Below the pieces are notes generated by a model. It did not search any database. It was given only the letters and a program-made list of their open reading frames with translations, and was not told the origin of the DNA. A stretch of DNA of 64,000 nucleotides from Oidiodendron maius Zn. Taxonomy: Eukaryota > Ascomycota > Leotiomycetes > Myxotrichaceae. The stretch is from contig KN832880.1 of assembly GCA_000827325.1 (NCBI GenBank), positions 910,803-974,802 of the forward strand, read 5' to 3'. The translations under genes and the position numbers were made by a program. Below, piece by piece: positions 34,945 through 46,027 of the stretch. Every line of letters begins with the position of its first letter. Within the stretch, counting starts at the first letter, position 1.

Positions 34945-36051
34945 ATGCCATCAACGCCACCTGGAGCAGAGCTGACGGACAAATCAGCAGTCCGGATCGG
35001 CGCTCTTGTTCCGCTAACTCAGCCCGGCTGGGTCGAGGCAGGCCAACACTTGCTCGCCGGACTCGAGCTGGCCGTCGGTGAAATCAATAAAACTGGTGGG
35101 ATCGTCGGAAGACCACTAGAGCTGGTAGTCCGAGACACGGCGGCTGATCCACAGAGGGTCGTGGCGGCCGTGGATGAATTGGCTCGCCTGGGCGTGGCTG
35201 CCCTCGCGGGAGAGTATCACAGCATTGTCGCTCGCGCCGCTGCTGCCAAGGCTGAAGCCCTCGGTCTGCCGTTCCTCTGCTCGTCAGCGGTTCTCGACGC
35301 GCTCACCGAACAGCCAACCAAATGGGTCGCGCGCCTTGCCCCGGCGCAGTCCCACGGCTGGCAGATCTACGCAGACTTCCTCCTCCGCGATGGCCACAGT
35401 CGAATTGCTATAGCAGCTGTGTCAAGTGTCTACTGGGCATCTGGAGCTCGTATTTTGCGGGACTACCTTGCTCCACTCGGCGGCACTGTTATCGAATTTG
35501 ATATGTCCTCGCTCGACCCCACAGCGTTGTGTGACGAACTAGTCGACAATCGCGTGACGGCCATCCTTCTTCTGGTCGGCCACCCAGAACCAGCAGTGTC
35601 AATCGTCAAGTCCATCCGCCATGACAGGCGCCTCACCGAGATCATGATTGGTGCTCCGGCCGGGCAACCAGAGTTCCCCGAATGGGTGACTTTGCTAGGT
35701 GATAACGGCGCCGCGATCCCGTTCTTACGCTACATGCCCGAGCACCTCAGCCCACTAGGCGCACGAGTCGAGACGGCCCTCCGTGAGCGGCTAGCCAAAG
35801 CGCCCTCCTTTGTTGCCTTCGAGGGTTACGACACGATCACCGTCCTCGCCGATGTACTGCGTTCTCGTGGAGTGGACCGGGCGCGCACTGCCGAATTCTG
35901 GCCACATGTTGCAGTCGAAGGCACGCGCGGGCAGATCCAGTTCTCCCGCACGCCATGCACCAGCGTTTGGCAATGGGCTTGGGCGCCAATCCAGGTTGTT
36001 GATCGAGATCCGGTGGAAGCTGATCGCTTCCGGATCCTCTACGCTAGCTGA
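34945..36051 (+). CDS. Periplasmic-binding-protein-like (Leu/Ile/Val type), intronless, bacterial appearance
   Basis: A 368 aa protein of the type I periplasmic binding fold used by bacterial branched-chain amino acid/amide ABC importers (Peripla_BP_6-like). The N-terminal VRIGALVPLTQPG, then GLELAVGEINKTGGIVGRPL and VVRDTAADPQR are the classical opening of that family. EYHSIVARAAAAKAEAL and the later FEGYDTITVLADVL also match. Length is right for a mature binding protein. There is no signal peptide or lipobox, so it should be cytosolic, and no permease or ATPase partner lies nearby. It has no intron and is clearly GC-rich at third positions compared with its flanks. I infer transfer from bacteria and reuse as a ligand-binding protein. 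Function in the fungus is unknown. Confidence 0.85.
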   Translation: MPSTPPGAELTDKSAVRIGALVPLTQPGWVEAGQHLLAGLELAVGEINKTGGIVGRPLELVVRDTAADPQRVVAAVDELARLGVAALAGEYHSIVARAAAAKAEALGLPFLCSSAVLDALTEQPTKWVARLAPAQSHGWQIYADFLLRDGHSRIAIAAVSSVYWASGARILRDYLAPLGGTVIEFDMSSLDPTALCDELVDNRVTAILLLVGHPEPAVSIVKSIRHDRRLTEIMIGAPAGQPEFPEWVTLLGDNGAAIPFLRYMPEHLSPLGARVETALRERLAKAPSFVAFEGYDTITVLADVLRSRGVDRARTAEFWPHVAVEGTRGQIQFSRTPCTSVWQWAWAPIQVVDRDPVEADRFRILYAS

Positions 36052-36957
36052 GGGGGCATGAAGGTCTAACTACAGACAAAGGCTACGATGTTGATCCATC
36101 CGCAATGACCCTGCCGGTCAGACCAAAATTTGTCGAGGAATTGTAGTGCATTGATTGCAGTCTCATATAAGGTTATGCGGCCAGTCCACCACATAATTTT
36201 CAGCCCTGTTCCCTTTTTTCTGTTTTTATTTTTACTCTTAGAAAAAACCCTTTTTTTTGAAGGATGAACTGAATAACGTACCTCATTCAGCAGCAAATCG
36301 TCTATAAGTGGTCAATATCGATAATATAATACCTCTGATTTCAATGAGCCGCTCTCCCAAACCAAGTAGGACGACCTGAACAATTACAATGGAACTGATC
36401 AGGTCTAACATAAGCTGAGTTTAAAGCTCCAAGGTTACGATCCACGGATTATAAGAAGTGGTTGTAGTGAATGTAAGGAATTTTCATCTCAATCAACTCG
36501 ACCTGAAGAAATTTGATGCTATATTTGAAATCTTCTTTTGTACTGCTAGTTTGTGAGTCCGGTCTAGTACCACCTCGTGTGGCCTTGGAGGTCGCCAGCG
36601 GGTGATTGGGAGGCAGCGGCTGTGTACGGTAAATGTTAGGGATGAACTTGACGGACTTACAATGTTCTATCTCATTAAATCGCGTGTTAGTCCGACCGAT
36701 CGTCCGGGATTTAAAAATGAGTTGACGAAGGATGCAATATGTAGGTCCGAGTTTATCGGCGCCTCTGAGCAGGGCTGTCGGAGGTGGGCGCTAGAGCAGC
36801 AAAACCAGAATAATCACGTTGAACAGGATTTTCTCGCTATTTGCAGATGCGCGTAATCGTTCGGTTACGTAACCTGGCTCACCCACTTAGCACAGCTAAG
36901 TGGGTGAGGGCGCGACGGAAATGATCCAAGAAGGGAGTAGAGGAAAGAGATAGAAAG
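36052..36957. other. Intergenic region with a perfect hairpin near its end
   Basis: No gene is recognised between the binding-protein gene and the LTR element. An A/T-rich homopolymer patch lies at 36200-36260. A perfect inverted repeat lies at 36878-36908 (listed separately). Confidence 0.4.
36878..36908. repeat. Perfect 13 bp inverted repeat with 5 bp loop
   Basis: Left arm ctcacccacttag (36878-36890), loop cacag, right arm ctaagtgggtgag (36896-36908). The arms match perfectly. It may be a terminator-like hairpin, a protein-binding palindrome or joined ends of a DNA element. Its position 50 bp outside the LTR element says it is not part of that element. Confidence 0.85.
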
Positions 36958-36962
36958 GCAAT
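36958..36962. repeat. Left target-site duplication GCAAT
   Basis: The five bases gcaat directly before the left LTR recur directly after the right LTR (42391-42395), as expected for an LTR-retrotransposon insertion. Confidence 0.9.
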
Positions 36963-37140
36963 TGTTTGTATCACTCCGGTGATACTGCATATGCAATATG
37001 GGGTCAAAAAGGTTGGTTGAATTAGTTGTTATTGTTCTAAAGGTAAGGCTACTGCCTTGCTATTAATATATTCGCTTTCCCGGTGTATTGTTCACCCATT
37101 CCATATAAGTTGACCCGATCCGATTCGCCTTGGTTATATA
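36963..37140 (-). repeat. Left LTR (3' LTR of the copia element)
   Basis: 178 bp, starting tgtttgtatcactccggtga and ending ttatata. It matches the right LTR except for a handful of transitions near its start and one at its end, where TGCA-type sites differ by C/T or G/A. Confidence 0.95.
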
Positions 37141-37163
37141 CTGGCAACTCTTTATGAATAGCT

Positions 37164-39000
37164 TCATTCTTTGACTCTTTCCACCCATTCAGTAGCCTGT
37201 ATGTTGATTGTATTGGTGTCGATTAGGTCCTTTAGTGCAGAGCAGGGCCTTGACTTTGTTATAGCGTTAGCTGGATTGTTATTGCCCTTAATCCACCTAA
37301 CCTTAGTGATCTCCCTTCTCTTATATGATTGTCGAAGACATATCAAATCCACCATTAGCCTCTTCTCTTGTATAGTTCCTAGCTTGACTAGGCAGTTGTA
37401 TAAGGACTTCGAATTGGTACAAAGGATAAGGGGAAGTCGGATCTTCAATATAGCTTCAATAGTCGATTTGATCGTTGCCCCTATATTGAATCTGTAGGCT
37501 ATTGTATATAACTCAGAAGCCAGAACGCTGTATATAACTCTCTTGTATTTGATTGAAGACTAGTAGAGTATATTAGCTTTGTTGCTCTTGTCTGCTAATA
37601 CAATGATGAATCCGATCTAGGAGGATAAGTCCTGGTTGTTGGTAAATGAAGCGTCTATAAAGACCATTAGCTTCAGGGACTGAATATCAAGCCGTATAAA
37701 GCTTAGTCCTCTTGTAGGGTTATTAAGCTGCCACTAGAGTCTCTTGTTTAGTTGCTTTATATACTCCTCCTTCAGGTTGATCACTTATACAGCGAAGGAG
37801 AGGTCAAATGCAGCTTCTAGTTGTAATACAGTTGCAATATAAGCTCCTTTTACACGCTGTACAACATACTGATCCTTTAAAGTGACTGCCTTATATATTG
37901 CACCTCTTGTGTTAGCTAAGTCAGTAGTGTATATAGCAACTAGTTGTAGGTTCTTGTATTGACGCTCTTGTATAAGGGCTATTAAGCCTTCCTTCTCAAG
38001 TGTTATATTACTACCATTAAACTTGAGTGGATGTAATTGAATAAGAAGCTCTCTCTCTTTGGATAGGAACTGAGCCTTCTTAAGTTTATTGATCTTATTG
38101 ATTGTAAAGGTATCGTTATAGAGAATAAGGGTATCGTCTGTCTGGATTCCCACAATCCTGAAGTCTAAGTTGTTGTTGCTAGTCGTATATAAGAGACAAG
38201 GGTTGTATATTGACTGATTTATATATAGCTTCTTAATATAGTGAGAGTGGTATATGTTAAACCAGTGGTTACTAGCCTCTGGCACTCCGTATAAAGGCTT
38301 AACCACCCGCAATATTGATCCATCCTTAAGCCTGAGCTCTGCCGGTGGTCGTATAAAGAAGTCTCGATTGAGTTAAGTCTTGGACTAAGTGTAGGCTTGT
38401 GTGATGTCTCGTAAGTAAAGGGAATTGTCTGGCAGGGCTGCTGCAAGTACTAGTATCAGTCTCTGGCTAATACGTTGAATAGTCAGCGATTGAGTCAAGA
38501 CCATGCCCTTCTCGGTGTCCTGGTAAGCCTGGACGACTAGTCTAGACTTCTCAAAGGCCTTGTCTGTTCCAGGGTTCTTGACCTCGTCAACGAATCAAGA
38601 GTTGAAGATCCTAATACCATATGGCATATCCTTAATATCGACTACTTCAAATACGCTGCTCTCAAGTAAGCCATTCAGTTCTTTGCGACGGGACGCTATA
38701 AAAGGGGGTAGTGTTAGCACTTCTGCTATAAGAGGTGGTAAGGTTAAAGCGTTGTCTTGGATGAATATCGATATATCGGCGACATTGTATCTAAACCGGG
38801 CTGGCAATCGCCTTGTATGCTGCGGTCGAACCTGCTGCTTGGTTTGAGGGCTTTTATTAGCCTGCTCTGGTCCTGGTTCTAGATCTGGTTCCAGACCTGG
38901 TTCTGACTCTGACTCTGACTGCTCCTGTAGGAAGGGTTTGACTACTGTAGTCCTGAATTCGACAGGGCCATATGGTAGCTGCACTCTGCATGTCTCCCTG
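37164..39000 (-). pseudogene. Copia pol remnant: reverse transcriptase and RNase H
   Basis: Open pieces on the minus strand show RNase H (37164-37448, with LCTNSKSLYNCLVKLGT and RREITKVRWIKGNNNPANAI) and reverse transcriptase (37785-38312, with LRVVKPLYGVPEASNHWF-like sequence and the QTDD catalytic pair; 38595-38984, with SRRKELNGLLESSVFEVVDI). A repetitive Glu/Ser/Pro linker lies at 38880-38930. Stops and frame changes separate the parts, so this is inactive coding sequence. Confidence 0.85.
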
Positions 39001-42000
39001 TCAATACCTAGCAGTTTGAAAGGTCCAGTCCACTTGCCGCTCTGCCCTGTATTGCCTTCTCGCCAGACTAGGACATCTGAATTGAGTGGTATATCATGAA
39101 TAGTGCTGGTGTCTGGTCCGTTATATTGCCCTAGAGCCTCCTTGACCTATATTTGAGTCCTTATCTTCACAACCTCCTCTATTGCCTTATATATAGCCAC
39201 TATACGTTGTATAATCGAGGGTGTCGGTGGATCGAGGTCAGTCATTTATAGATAGGCTCTAAAGACTAAGAGGGTTAGGACTAGTCTACTAGGACCAGCT
39301 ATATCATTGATAGCCTTAACTGCTATCTATAAGGCGATATCTTTTGTAATATCAGGATACTCCTTAGTGATGATTTGATATATATAGTGTAGGATCGGAT
39401 AAGCGTGTTTAACTAGTCTAACAGACCAATATGCCTCTACCGGGACGCTTTTAGTTGATATAGCTATAGACTAAGTATATTGTCGAAACTCCCTGCTAAT
39501 GAAGTTCTTTCTAGCGTTATAAGTGATAAACTTAGGTGGTCCAATATATATATTAATCTAGTAAAGCCTTAATATATCCTATATATATTTGGCTGATATA
39601 TCCTTTAGCTATCTGGCTGCCTGGAAGCATATAGCTTTATTAATAATATACAAGACTGGCTGCCTATTAATATATATAATATCGATATATATAGAGTAGT
39701 TGAAATCAAGGTCCTGGTTATTATATAGTATAAATTTGAATCTGCTAGGTGATTTGCTATACTTCTAGCAGTAGGAGCAGAACTTATTCAGTCGATATAG
39801 CGCCTTCTTATCGATATCATTATACCTAGAGCGTTCCAACACCTTGTATAATCTGTCTGCTGAAGGGTGGCTGAATTGCTAGTGCAGCTATTGAAGTTTA
39901 GTTGTAGTCAGATAATATAGGTTATACTTAAAGGATTTATATATATATAAGTATAGAGCCTGAGCCTATAATATAAAAGGATGGCCGAATCGTCTGATCA
40001 CTGGAACAGTCTTTATTAGTATAACTAAGAGGTCTTTGAGGTTGTTGTAATAGACTCCAAGTATATCTATATCCTTAAGACATAATAGAAAGGGTATATT
40101 AGCCTTAATAATATGGAATTCAGCCTGTCCAACTGGTATATTGACTATAATTAATCCGATTGATAGTGTTGATCTAATACTAAACTGTATATTGACTACC
40201 CCTGCCTTTGTGGTATCGATTAAGATACTAGTATTTAATCTCTGGTATACTAGGTATTGACTGTAACCTGCTGTTGACCTCTTTAAGGCTCCAGTATCGA
40301 TTATAATACTATAGAATATATTAGATGTATATCGGCTGGTCGTGGTATATATAAATAGATCCGAATCAGTATATATAGTGTCTTTGCCCTTTCGAATAAG
40401 AGTATATATAAGTGATTGATTTGCTAGATTAGTCATGATATTAAAGGCTCTCTATAGTTATAGCGCTCTAAAGGAGGTAATAAAGTACTCTACTGGCTCT
40501 AGGTTAGCCTGGTCATTTGATAATATATCAGTGACTATAAGGGCCTTAATAGCCTTATTAATAGAGTCAAGATTATCCTTATTATCTACACCCTTATAGT
40601 CTGCAATATATTGCTTGGTATACTTGTTAAAGCGTTAGTTGAATCTAGCTTTAAACTTCCTTCTAGACTCTTCTCGCTCTTCCTTTAAGTGGTTTGATAA
40701 CCAGCAGCCTTCCTTATTATATACAAAGCAGTGCTTCTTCTTCTAATCCTTATATCAGGACTAGTCCTTATTGCAGAATAGTTGAAAGGGACATCATGAA
40801 TAATATTGTTGATCTATAAAGAACTGATTGGTCTTACTACCACTATTTGACTTCTCCTAGATTGTGATTAAGGACTGTAAATCATTAATAAGGCTTGCTA
40901 GAGTATCTAAAGGTCTGAAATATATATATTAATAGGCTAGTAGATCTTGATATATATTGATAAGCTTGTTATAAAGGAACTTATCTGTATATAGGTTAGT
41001 ATCCAGACTATATTATAGATGCTGAAGCTCCTTAATCAACAGCTGCAGGCAGTCCTCAGCTGATTTGCCTGTATTCTTCTATATTACATTCCTTAATATA
41101 GTCAAGTTCCACTACCCTAATACTCTACGCTTGTATTTATAACCTTTAAAGTAGCTGTATATAGAGTTATAGATCTAGTCAAAAGAGAGGTTGTATATCT
41201 AAATAGCCCCTTTAATGCTTGTATAGTAGTGATCAAGTGCTAGGCTTTATAGTATTATTGGATAGGCCTTGGCCTTGATATTATCCGGTATATCGACTCT
41301 ACTATAGAGGTTGTAGAAGATAACTAGCTTATAGTCAAAGTTATCATTCTTACTACTGTATCTGCTTTTATCTGTATATATCTTTGCTAGGTTTGCAAGC
41401 TCCTTGCTAAACGATTGAGACTACTCTCTACTAGATAGCTGTACTGGTTCCTTACTGACTGACTATATATATTGGTAAGGATCTGGAAAATCTAAGGGGT
41501 CTAGAGGATCTGGCAGATCTAGCGGATCTGGATCTGGTACTGTAGTCCTGGTATATACAGAGCTAGTTGTATTGTTTTGACCAAGTATATAGTTGATCTA
41601 CACTGAGTTGAAGTATCCTATAGTCCTGATATACTCCTTAATCTCTTGTATTGTCCACTTAGCTGGCTCCTCTTCCTATAACGTGTTATATAGAGACTCA
41701 GCAACTGTCTTATACCTATCCTTCCTTACCTATACACTATTTGTCTGTAGTAATATACGGAGTTTTCGAATACCTAGTTAGTTACAGTCCTTGAAAGTGG
41801 CTATAGAGAAGCCTTTAAAGTCCTCCTGGTATAGTTCCTATAACTCATTATCCTAGAAGTTATAGTGGATATATTCGGTAATCTTGAATGTAATATAGTT
41901 ATCAATATCCTTGCTGGTAGCCTCTATACTGATTCCCTTTAGCTATCTCTCCCTCCCTGCCTTTATCTCCTTTATTTTACTTATTCTTAATGTCTTTTGT
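39001..42000 (-). pseudogene. Copia gag, protease and integrase remnants
   Basis: Very AT-rich and broken by stops. The protease survives as an open piece at 39966-40436 containing IIIDTGALKRSTAGY. Around 40670-40760 the minus strand reads KKHCFVYNKEGCW, a damaged zinc-knuckle/CCHC region from the end of gag. The integrase zone (about 39000-39960) is too altered for catalytic residues to be seen. Confidence 0.75.
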
Positions 42001-42012
42001 ATAATAGATGTA

Positions 42013-42100
42013 AATCAAGGGCCTTTATATATTGAAAGGGGTTGATCCTTTGGATAACTAGTCGAATCAAGGGCCTTTATAATAAAAGGGGTTGATATTG
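42013..42100. repeat. Duplicated leader segment of the copia element
   Basis: The segment aatcaagggcctttata followed by about 18 more bases (ending ggggttgat) occurs at 42013 and again at 42065, 52 bp apart. It lies between the 5' LTR and gag on the element's coding strand. Confidence 0.85.
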
Positions 42101-42212
42101 ACTAATATCCTTTAGTAAGTAATGTCTAGCAGAAGCCTCCTAGGATAGGACTGTTAGATATCACTTCTCTTCAAAGTAACACAAGCTCCTGATCTGTGAT
42201 ATCACTGATCAG

Positions 42213-42390
42213 TGTTTGTATCACTCCGGTGATACTGTATATACAATATGGAGTCAAAAAGGTTGGTTGAATTAGTTGTTATTGTTCTAAAGGTAAGGCT
42301 ACTGCCTTGCTATTAATATATTCGCTTTCCCGGTGTATTGTTCACCCATTCCATATAAGTTGACCCGATCCGATTCGCCTTGGTTATACA
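42213..42390 (-). repeat. Right LTR (5' LTR of the copia element)
   Basis: 178 bp, tgtttgtatc to ttataca, nearly identical to the left LTR. Differences are C-to-T/G-to-A transitions. The element is transcribed from this side towards lower coordinates. Confidence 0.95.
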
Positions 42391-42395
42391 GCAAT
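42391..42395. repeat. Right target-site duplication GCAAT
   Basis: Matches the five bases immediately before the left LTR. Confidence 0.9.
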
Positions 42396-43723
42396 GTTGG
42401 AGGTAACTATAATATCTAGGATAAATAGATACGCTAGAATAATGTTCTTGTGATTAAAAGACCTCTTATAGAAAATTGATTGTCGTTAATATCTTGGAAA
42501 TTGCTATAGAGAAAGAACTAGCGAAACCAGATGGGAACACCGGCTTTCCAGAGCTGTTATATCGATATATTTCCCTCTTTCCTATTTGAGGACATTCGCC
42601 AAAGCTCACAACGGTACCTAGACCGCAACACTACCCTCACCCATCCTGACACAGACACATCCTCGAACGCAACTCTCGAAGCACAGGATGTGGATCTCTC
42701 GCGCGCCGTTTCACGCCTCATCCATGTTAGCACGTCAAAGAGCAAGAGCAACAACTTCATGCAGAGAGATAAATTTCGACGCAAATTGCGAAGTCCATTG
42801 AGGTATGCCATGATCATCCGCCGCAGAGTTGAGAGGCTTGGATGATAAAGGCGGCATATAGTGGGTGATGTAACTGAGTGGCTCTTGAGTAATAGTGCTT
42901 ACGAATTGCCACAATAGCAAACTGTCTGGCCGCCTCTCTCTGCATTGGCTTTGACTCATCGGACCCGTTGTCTTGAAGGACTCTCTGCCGTCGTTAGCCT
43001 CAGCGCATGGGCTTCCGTCCATATACGACATTTCTTCGTACATCTAGTCAGCCACCGAATAGTACGTGTAGTTGGAAAGCGAGGGCATAAGACAAAACCT
43101 ACAAGATATGGTAGGCGTGGATTGTGCGGTCAGTCAAGCCTTCACGCATCTTCTCGAGGTACGCTTGTACGTCTGTGTAAGACCACTACAAACCGCGGTA
43201 AGCTTCAAGATTCTTCAAGGGATGTGGTATGGGACCTTACGTATAGCACTCTAGTCAACAGAGCTAGTGACCAGCCTTAAATACCCTCCTGCCATTGTAA
43301 AAGATTCCACCTCCCAATCTCTTTTATACGTGGATACTCGCTCCAGGTTCCAATGGGTAACTTGTAAGTAAGCTCGACGATATCTTCGAAACCGGCAACC
43401 GTGAGACAGCTTTTGACCCGCTCGCTGATTCGGAAATCCTTCCCACACCTGTCTCCAGCTTTGAGGTAATTCTTGCCCTACTGGCTAAATATACCGTCTG
43501 CTGTGACAGAGCCATCATCTGAAGCAGGAGCCACGGATATTTCAATCTGTTCATACCAACCACCGGGAGCAAGATGGCTATAGTCATATTAGCTGATGGT
43601 ACCATCAAATCAAGGATAGCAGGAGGCTCACGTGAGGACCTGTTGATAAAATGCTGGCCAATCAGATGTGAAAATCCTATTGAAGATCTCTCCTGGCGCG
43701 CCGACTACTAAATCTAACAACAC
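42396..43723. other. Region with coding-like fragments, no intact gene
   Basis: Both strands have fragments with natural amino-acid composition. Examples are 42531-42845 (+), a Ser/Asp-rich 104-residue frame, and 43072-43510 (+), where pieces in one or two frames can be linked across a TAG and possible introns. I cannot identify a family. I take this to be a decayed gene or genes next to the retrotransposon. Confidence 0.35.
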
Positions 43724-43903
43724 CAAGCACTATTCGCGGCGACTAGCCAAGAGGTTCTAGAGAACAAGACTATGTATGGGGGATCGTACCTGATGCCGTT
43801 TGGTAAGATCACATCTCCGAGTACGGATGCCCAGAGCCCCCGACTTGCAGAGGAATTGTGGAATACGAGCGAGCGCGTAGCGGAGATGGTATTACACTCT
43901 TAG
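43724..43903 (+). pseudogene. C-terminal relic of a short-chain dehydrogenase
   Basis: An open 59-codon stretch reads like the end of a fungal SDR of the retinol-dehydrogenase/WWOX-like group: QALFAATSQEVLENKT, then MYGGSYLMPFGKITSPS, LAEELWNTSERVAEMVLHS and a stop. The Rossmann glycine motif and YxxxK active site are absent upstream, where the frame is closed by a stop. It is therefore a 3' gene remnant. Confidence 0.6.
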
Positions 43904-45082
43904 ATTCATTTCACTAGCAATGGCAGATTCTCTTCAAGACTGGACTAGACTGGAGATGTTGTCGTAATATAAATGACTCTTAGAGCGATTGTTATGAGAG
44001 AACTACTGCTGTCTTCCATTTAAGCTTACTCTCTCGCGGCCGCCCGCAAGGCATATCAGCGCCCTGGAAGCCCAGTGGGGAGGTTCGACTCATCAACACC
44101 ATAAATGGAAATAACGCCTAGATGCGATATACTACGTAGAATAAGGTTGGCCTAGGACGGTAGATACGCATCTAAAAGGAACCGGCCTGGGGCGACCACT
44201 TTTGTGTCGCCGACCCCTCGGATGACGGCCGTGGGCCTGCCTACTGGTAACCGTGACTGCGGGTTAACCCTTCTGAGTGCCTGGGTTGCAGGTCAGGGGT
44301 CGTGCGCCCAAGCCCGTGTGGCCTTATAATATCTATAAAGTCGCTGTATAGGCAGGTATCTGATCGTGCAACGCACGCAATAAAGCGCTCTAGCCAGTCT
44401 ACATTTTCCTTGGGTGCCTTTAGACTAGGTATGCCTCAGCTTCATTCAAGTAAAGTGCCTAGAGAGCTTGCCAAACAATTGGACAGGGCCGCGCTATGAG
44501 GATTGATGCACGACGGTTCTTGTATTAGATTAAACATAGCTTGCCGGATTACGGACGTCCGAATTTTCGCGTGGTATGCGGAAGGCATCCAGAAGAAGCA
44601 CAGGGGCAGTTAAGCTAGAACGAGGCTGATAAGAGCTAAATGACACGTCGTAAGCCTGAAGAACTGGTGCGAATAGCAAGCTTCGCTTTCCCTTGCCACC
44701 GCTGCTGCCTGGAACTCCACCTATCCTTTCTCCAAGAGAAGGTAGTTGGTGCAAGCCACCATCCTTTGTTCTCGTATATTATCACACCGCCCTGCCGGGG
44801 CTAATCAGCCTTGCACAAAGCCCTGAAGAAGAGGGGAACATTAAAAAGCGAAAGTAAGTGGCCCGGATCGTGCAACGTACCGTCGCTGACGCCTCACTAT
44901 CCAAGTTTAATCCTGTGACCGCACTAAGGGCTATCACTCGAAAGACCCAACACATCTCTAAAGGGTGGGTTGCTTGGTATGGGCACGACAGCCAGCAAGT
45001 TCGATCTCCACAACTAACTGTTTCACATAGTTATATTGGCATTCTAGGTATCTTTATCGTATATACATGCTCCAGCCAGAAC
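43904..45082. other. Gene-free stretch
   Basis: No family is recognised. About 44180-44205 contains ggcgaccac-tttt-gtgtcgcc, an inverted repeat in a GC-rich patch that may be the end of an old element. The last 200 bp upstream of 45083 stay open in frame but without an identifiable sequence. Confidence 0.35.
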
Positions 45083-46027
45083 ATGTCTTTTTCAGTTGAT
45101 TCAATCTCGTTGGCAGAGCTTGGGTCATCTTCCACTATCAGAAATACTAGTAGTCAGCACGAAGACCAAGACAACAAAGACCATGATAACAATATAGGAT
45201 TGGATTGGCTTGAAGATGGTAACCTGGAGACAGAGAGTCACAATACTAGTGTCTCTGCTTGCCATGATCCTAGGCGAGAGGCAGTAGAGTCGCAGGAACA
45301 GATGGAACTCGGCGTCAGACCAGCTATAGCCAGAACTATAACTGCAGGGTTAACAACTCAGGCTAGGTCTAAAAGAAGGAAGTATATGACGATAAAAGAA
45401 TGCTTCAATAGCATCATGACAGTCATAGCTGTTGTAACTGCAGCAGTATACTTCTATTTCCAGTATCAGCAAACCAATTCTTCTAATATATTAGCTCTAG
45501 AGGAGACCTGTCGATCGCACCAAGTATGTTTCCAACTTTATCTATATATACAAGCATATACAATGCCTCGGTCTGCATTATTAATTGGAGTTGTTTTGCT
45601 TTAGCATAATAATTACGTCCAATCCTTGCCTACATGCAAAGCAAGCAGACTTAGAGGCGACTTCGACTTAGATCGGAGATCAATCAGTAACTCATCCGGC
45701 TTAAACAGTAACCTGCAGCGCAATTATACTCAGCTTTATATAGCTAAATCCCATCCCTTCAAGGTCGTTATAACCAAAGCTACCGCAACTATACTCGATA
45801 AACTAAAATGGATTGTTCCCAAGTCCAACTTTGTATCAGGTATTAATTTCCGAACGCTCGGTTGCAAGGTAGCGTGGTTTATCATATGGTATGAAAATCC
45901 TTGTTTTAAAGATATAGAAGTTAAATGCCGTTTTCTCTTTTCCTTTGCCTTTAAAGGTAGGTCTTTAGGCGGGCCAAAGCTAATATGCGTTTGGGGTTGT
46001 ATAGGTATATCCGCTACGCTCCCGTGA
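45083..46027 (+). CDS. Small membrane protein beside the polysaccharide synthase
   Basis: From ATG 45083 the protein starts MSFSVDSISLAELGSSST, with a long acidic, Ser/Asn-rich cytosolic part. A basic stretch (RSKRRKYM) and one transmembrane helix (SIMTVIAVVTAAVYFYFQY, about residues 111-129) follow, then EETCRSHQ. An intron at 45524-45604 leads in phase 0 to CxxSRLRGDF-like sequence. The reading frame stops at 46025-46027 (about 287 aa), but this overlaps the start of the next gene, so the true 3' end is uncertain and another intron is likely. Fungal genomes often carry a small one-helix protein of this type next to a Cps1-like synthase, so a shared role is plausible but is inference. Confidence 0.5.

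Larger units (their letters stand above)
36963..42390 (-). mobile_element. Ty1/copia LTR retrotransposon, degenerate, minus orientation
   Basis: A 5.4 kb element bounded by 178 bp direct LTRs that start TG and end CA or its mutated form TA, flanked by a GCAAT duplication. On the minus strand, from high to low coordinates, are a leader with a repeated segment, gag remnants with a zinc-knuckle-like part, an aspartic protease (IIIDTGA), a poorly preserved integrase region, reverse transcriptase (GIQTDDTLIL in place of YVDD) and RNase H. Protease-integrase-RT-RNase H order is the copia arrangement. The interior is very AT-rich with many TAG/TAA stops at positions expected to be Gln or Trp, fitting RIP. 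No complete open frame remains, so it is not autonomous. Confidence 0.95.

Noticed and set aside
44180-44340. End of a LINE-type element
   Set aside because: The GC-rich hairpin patch is suggestive, but no poly-A or repeat tail, target duplication or reverse transcriptase is visible.
45524-46010. Single fused gene joining the one-helix protein to the polysaccharide synthase
   Set aside because: The GTAGGT donor near 45958 and TATAG acceptor near 46000 do not bring the two frames together, so two genes are more likely.
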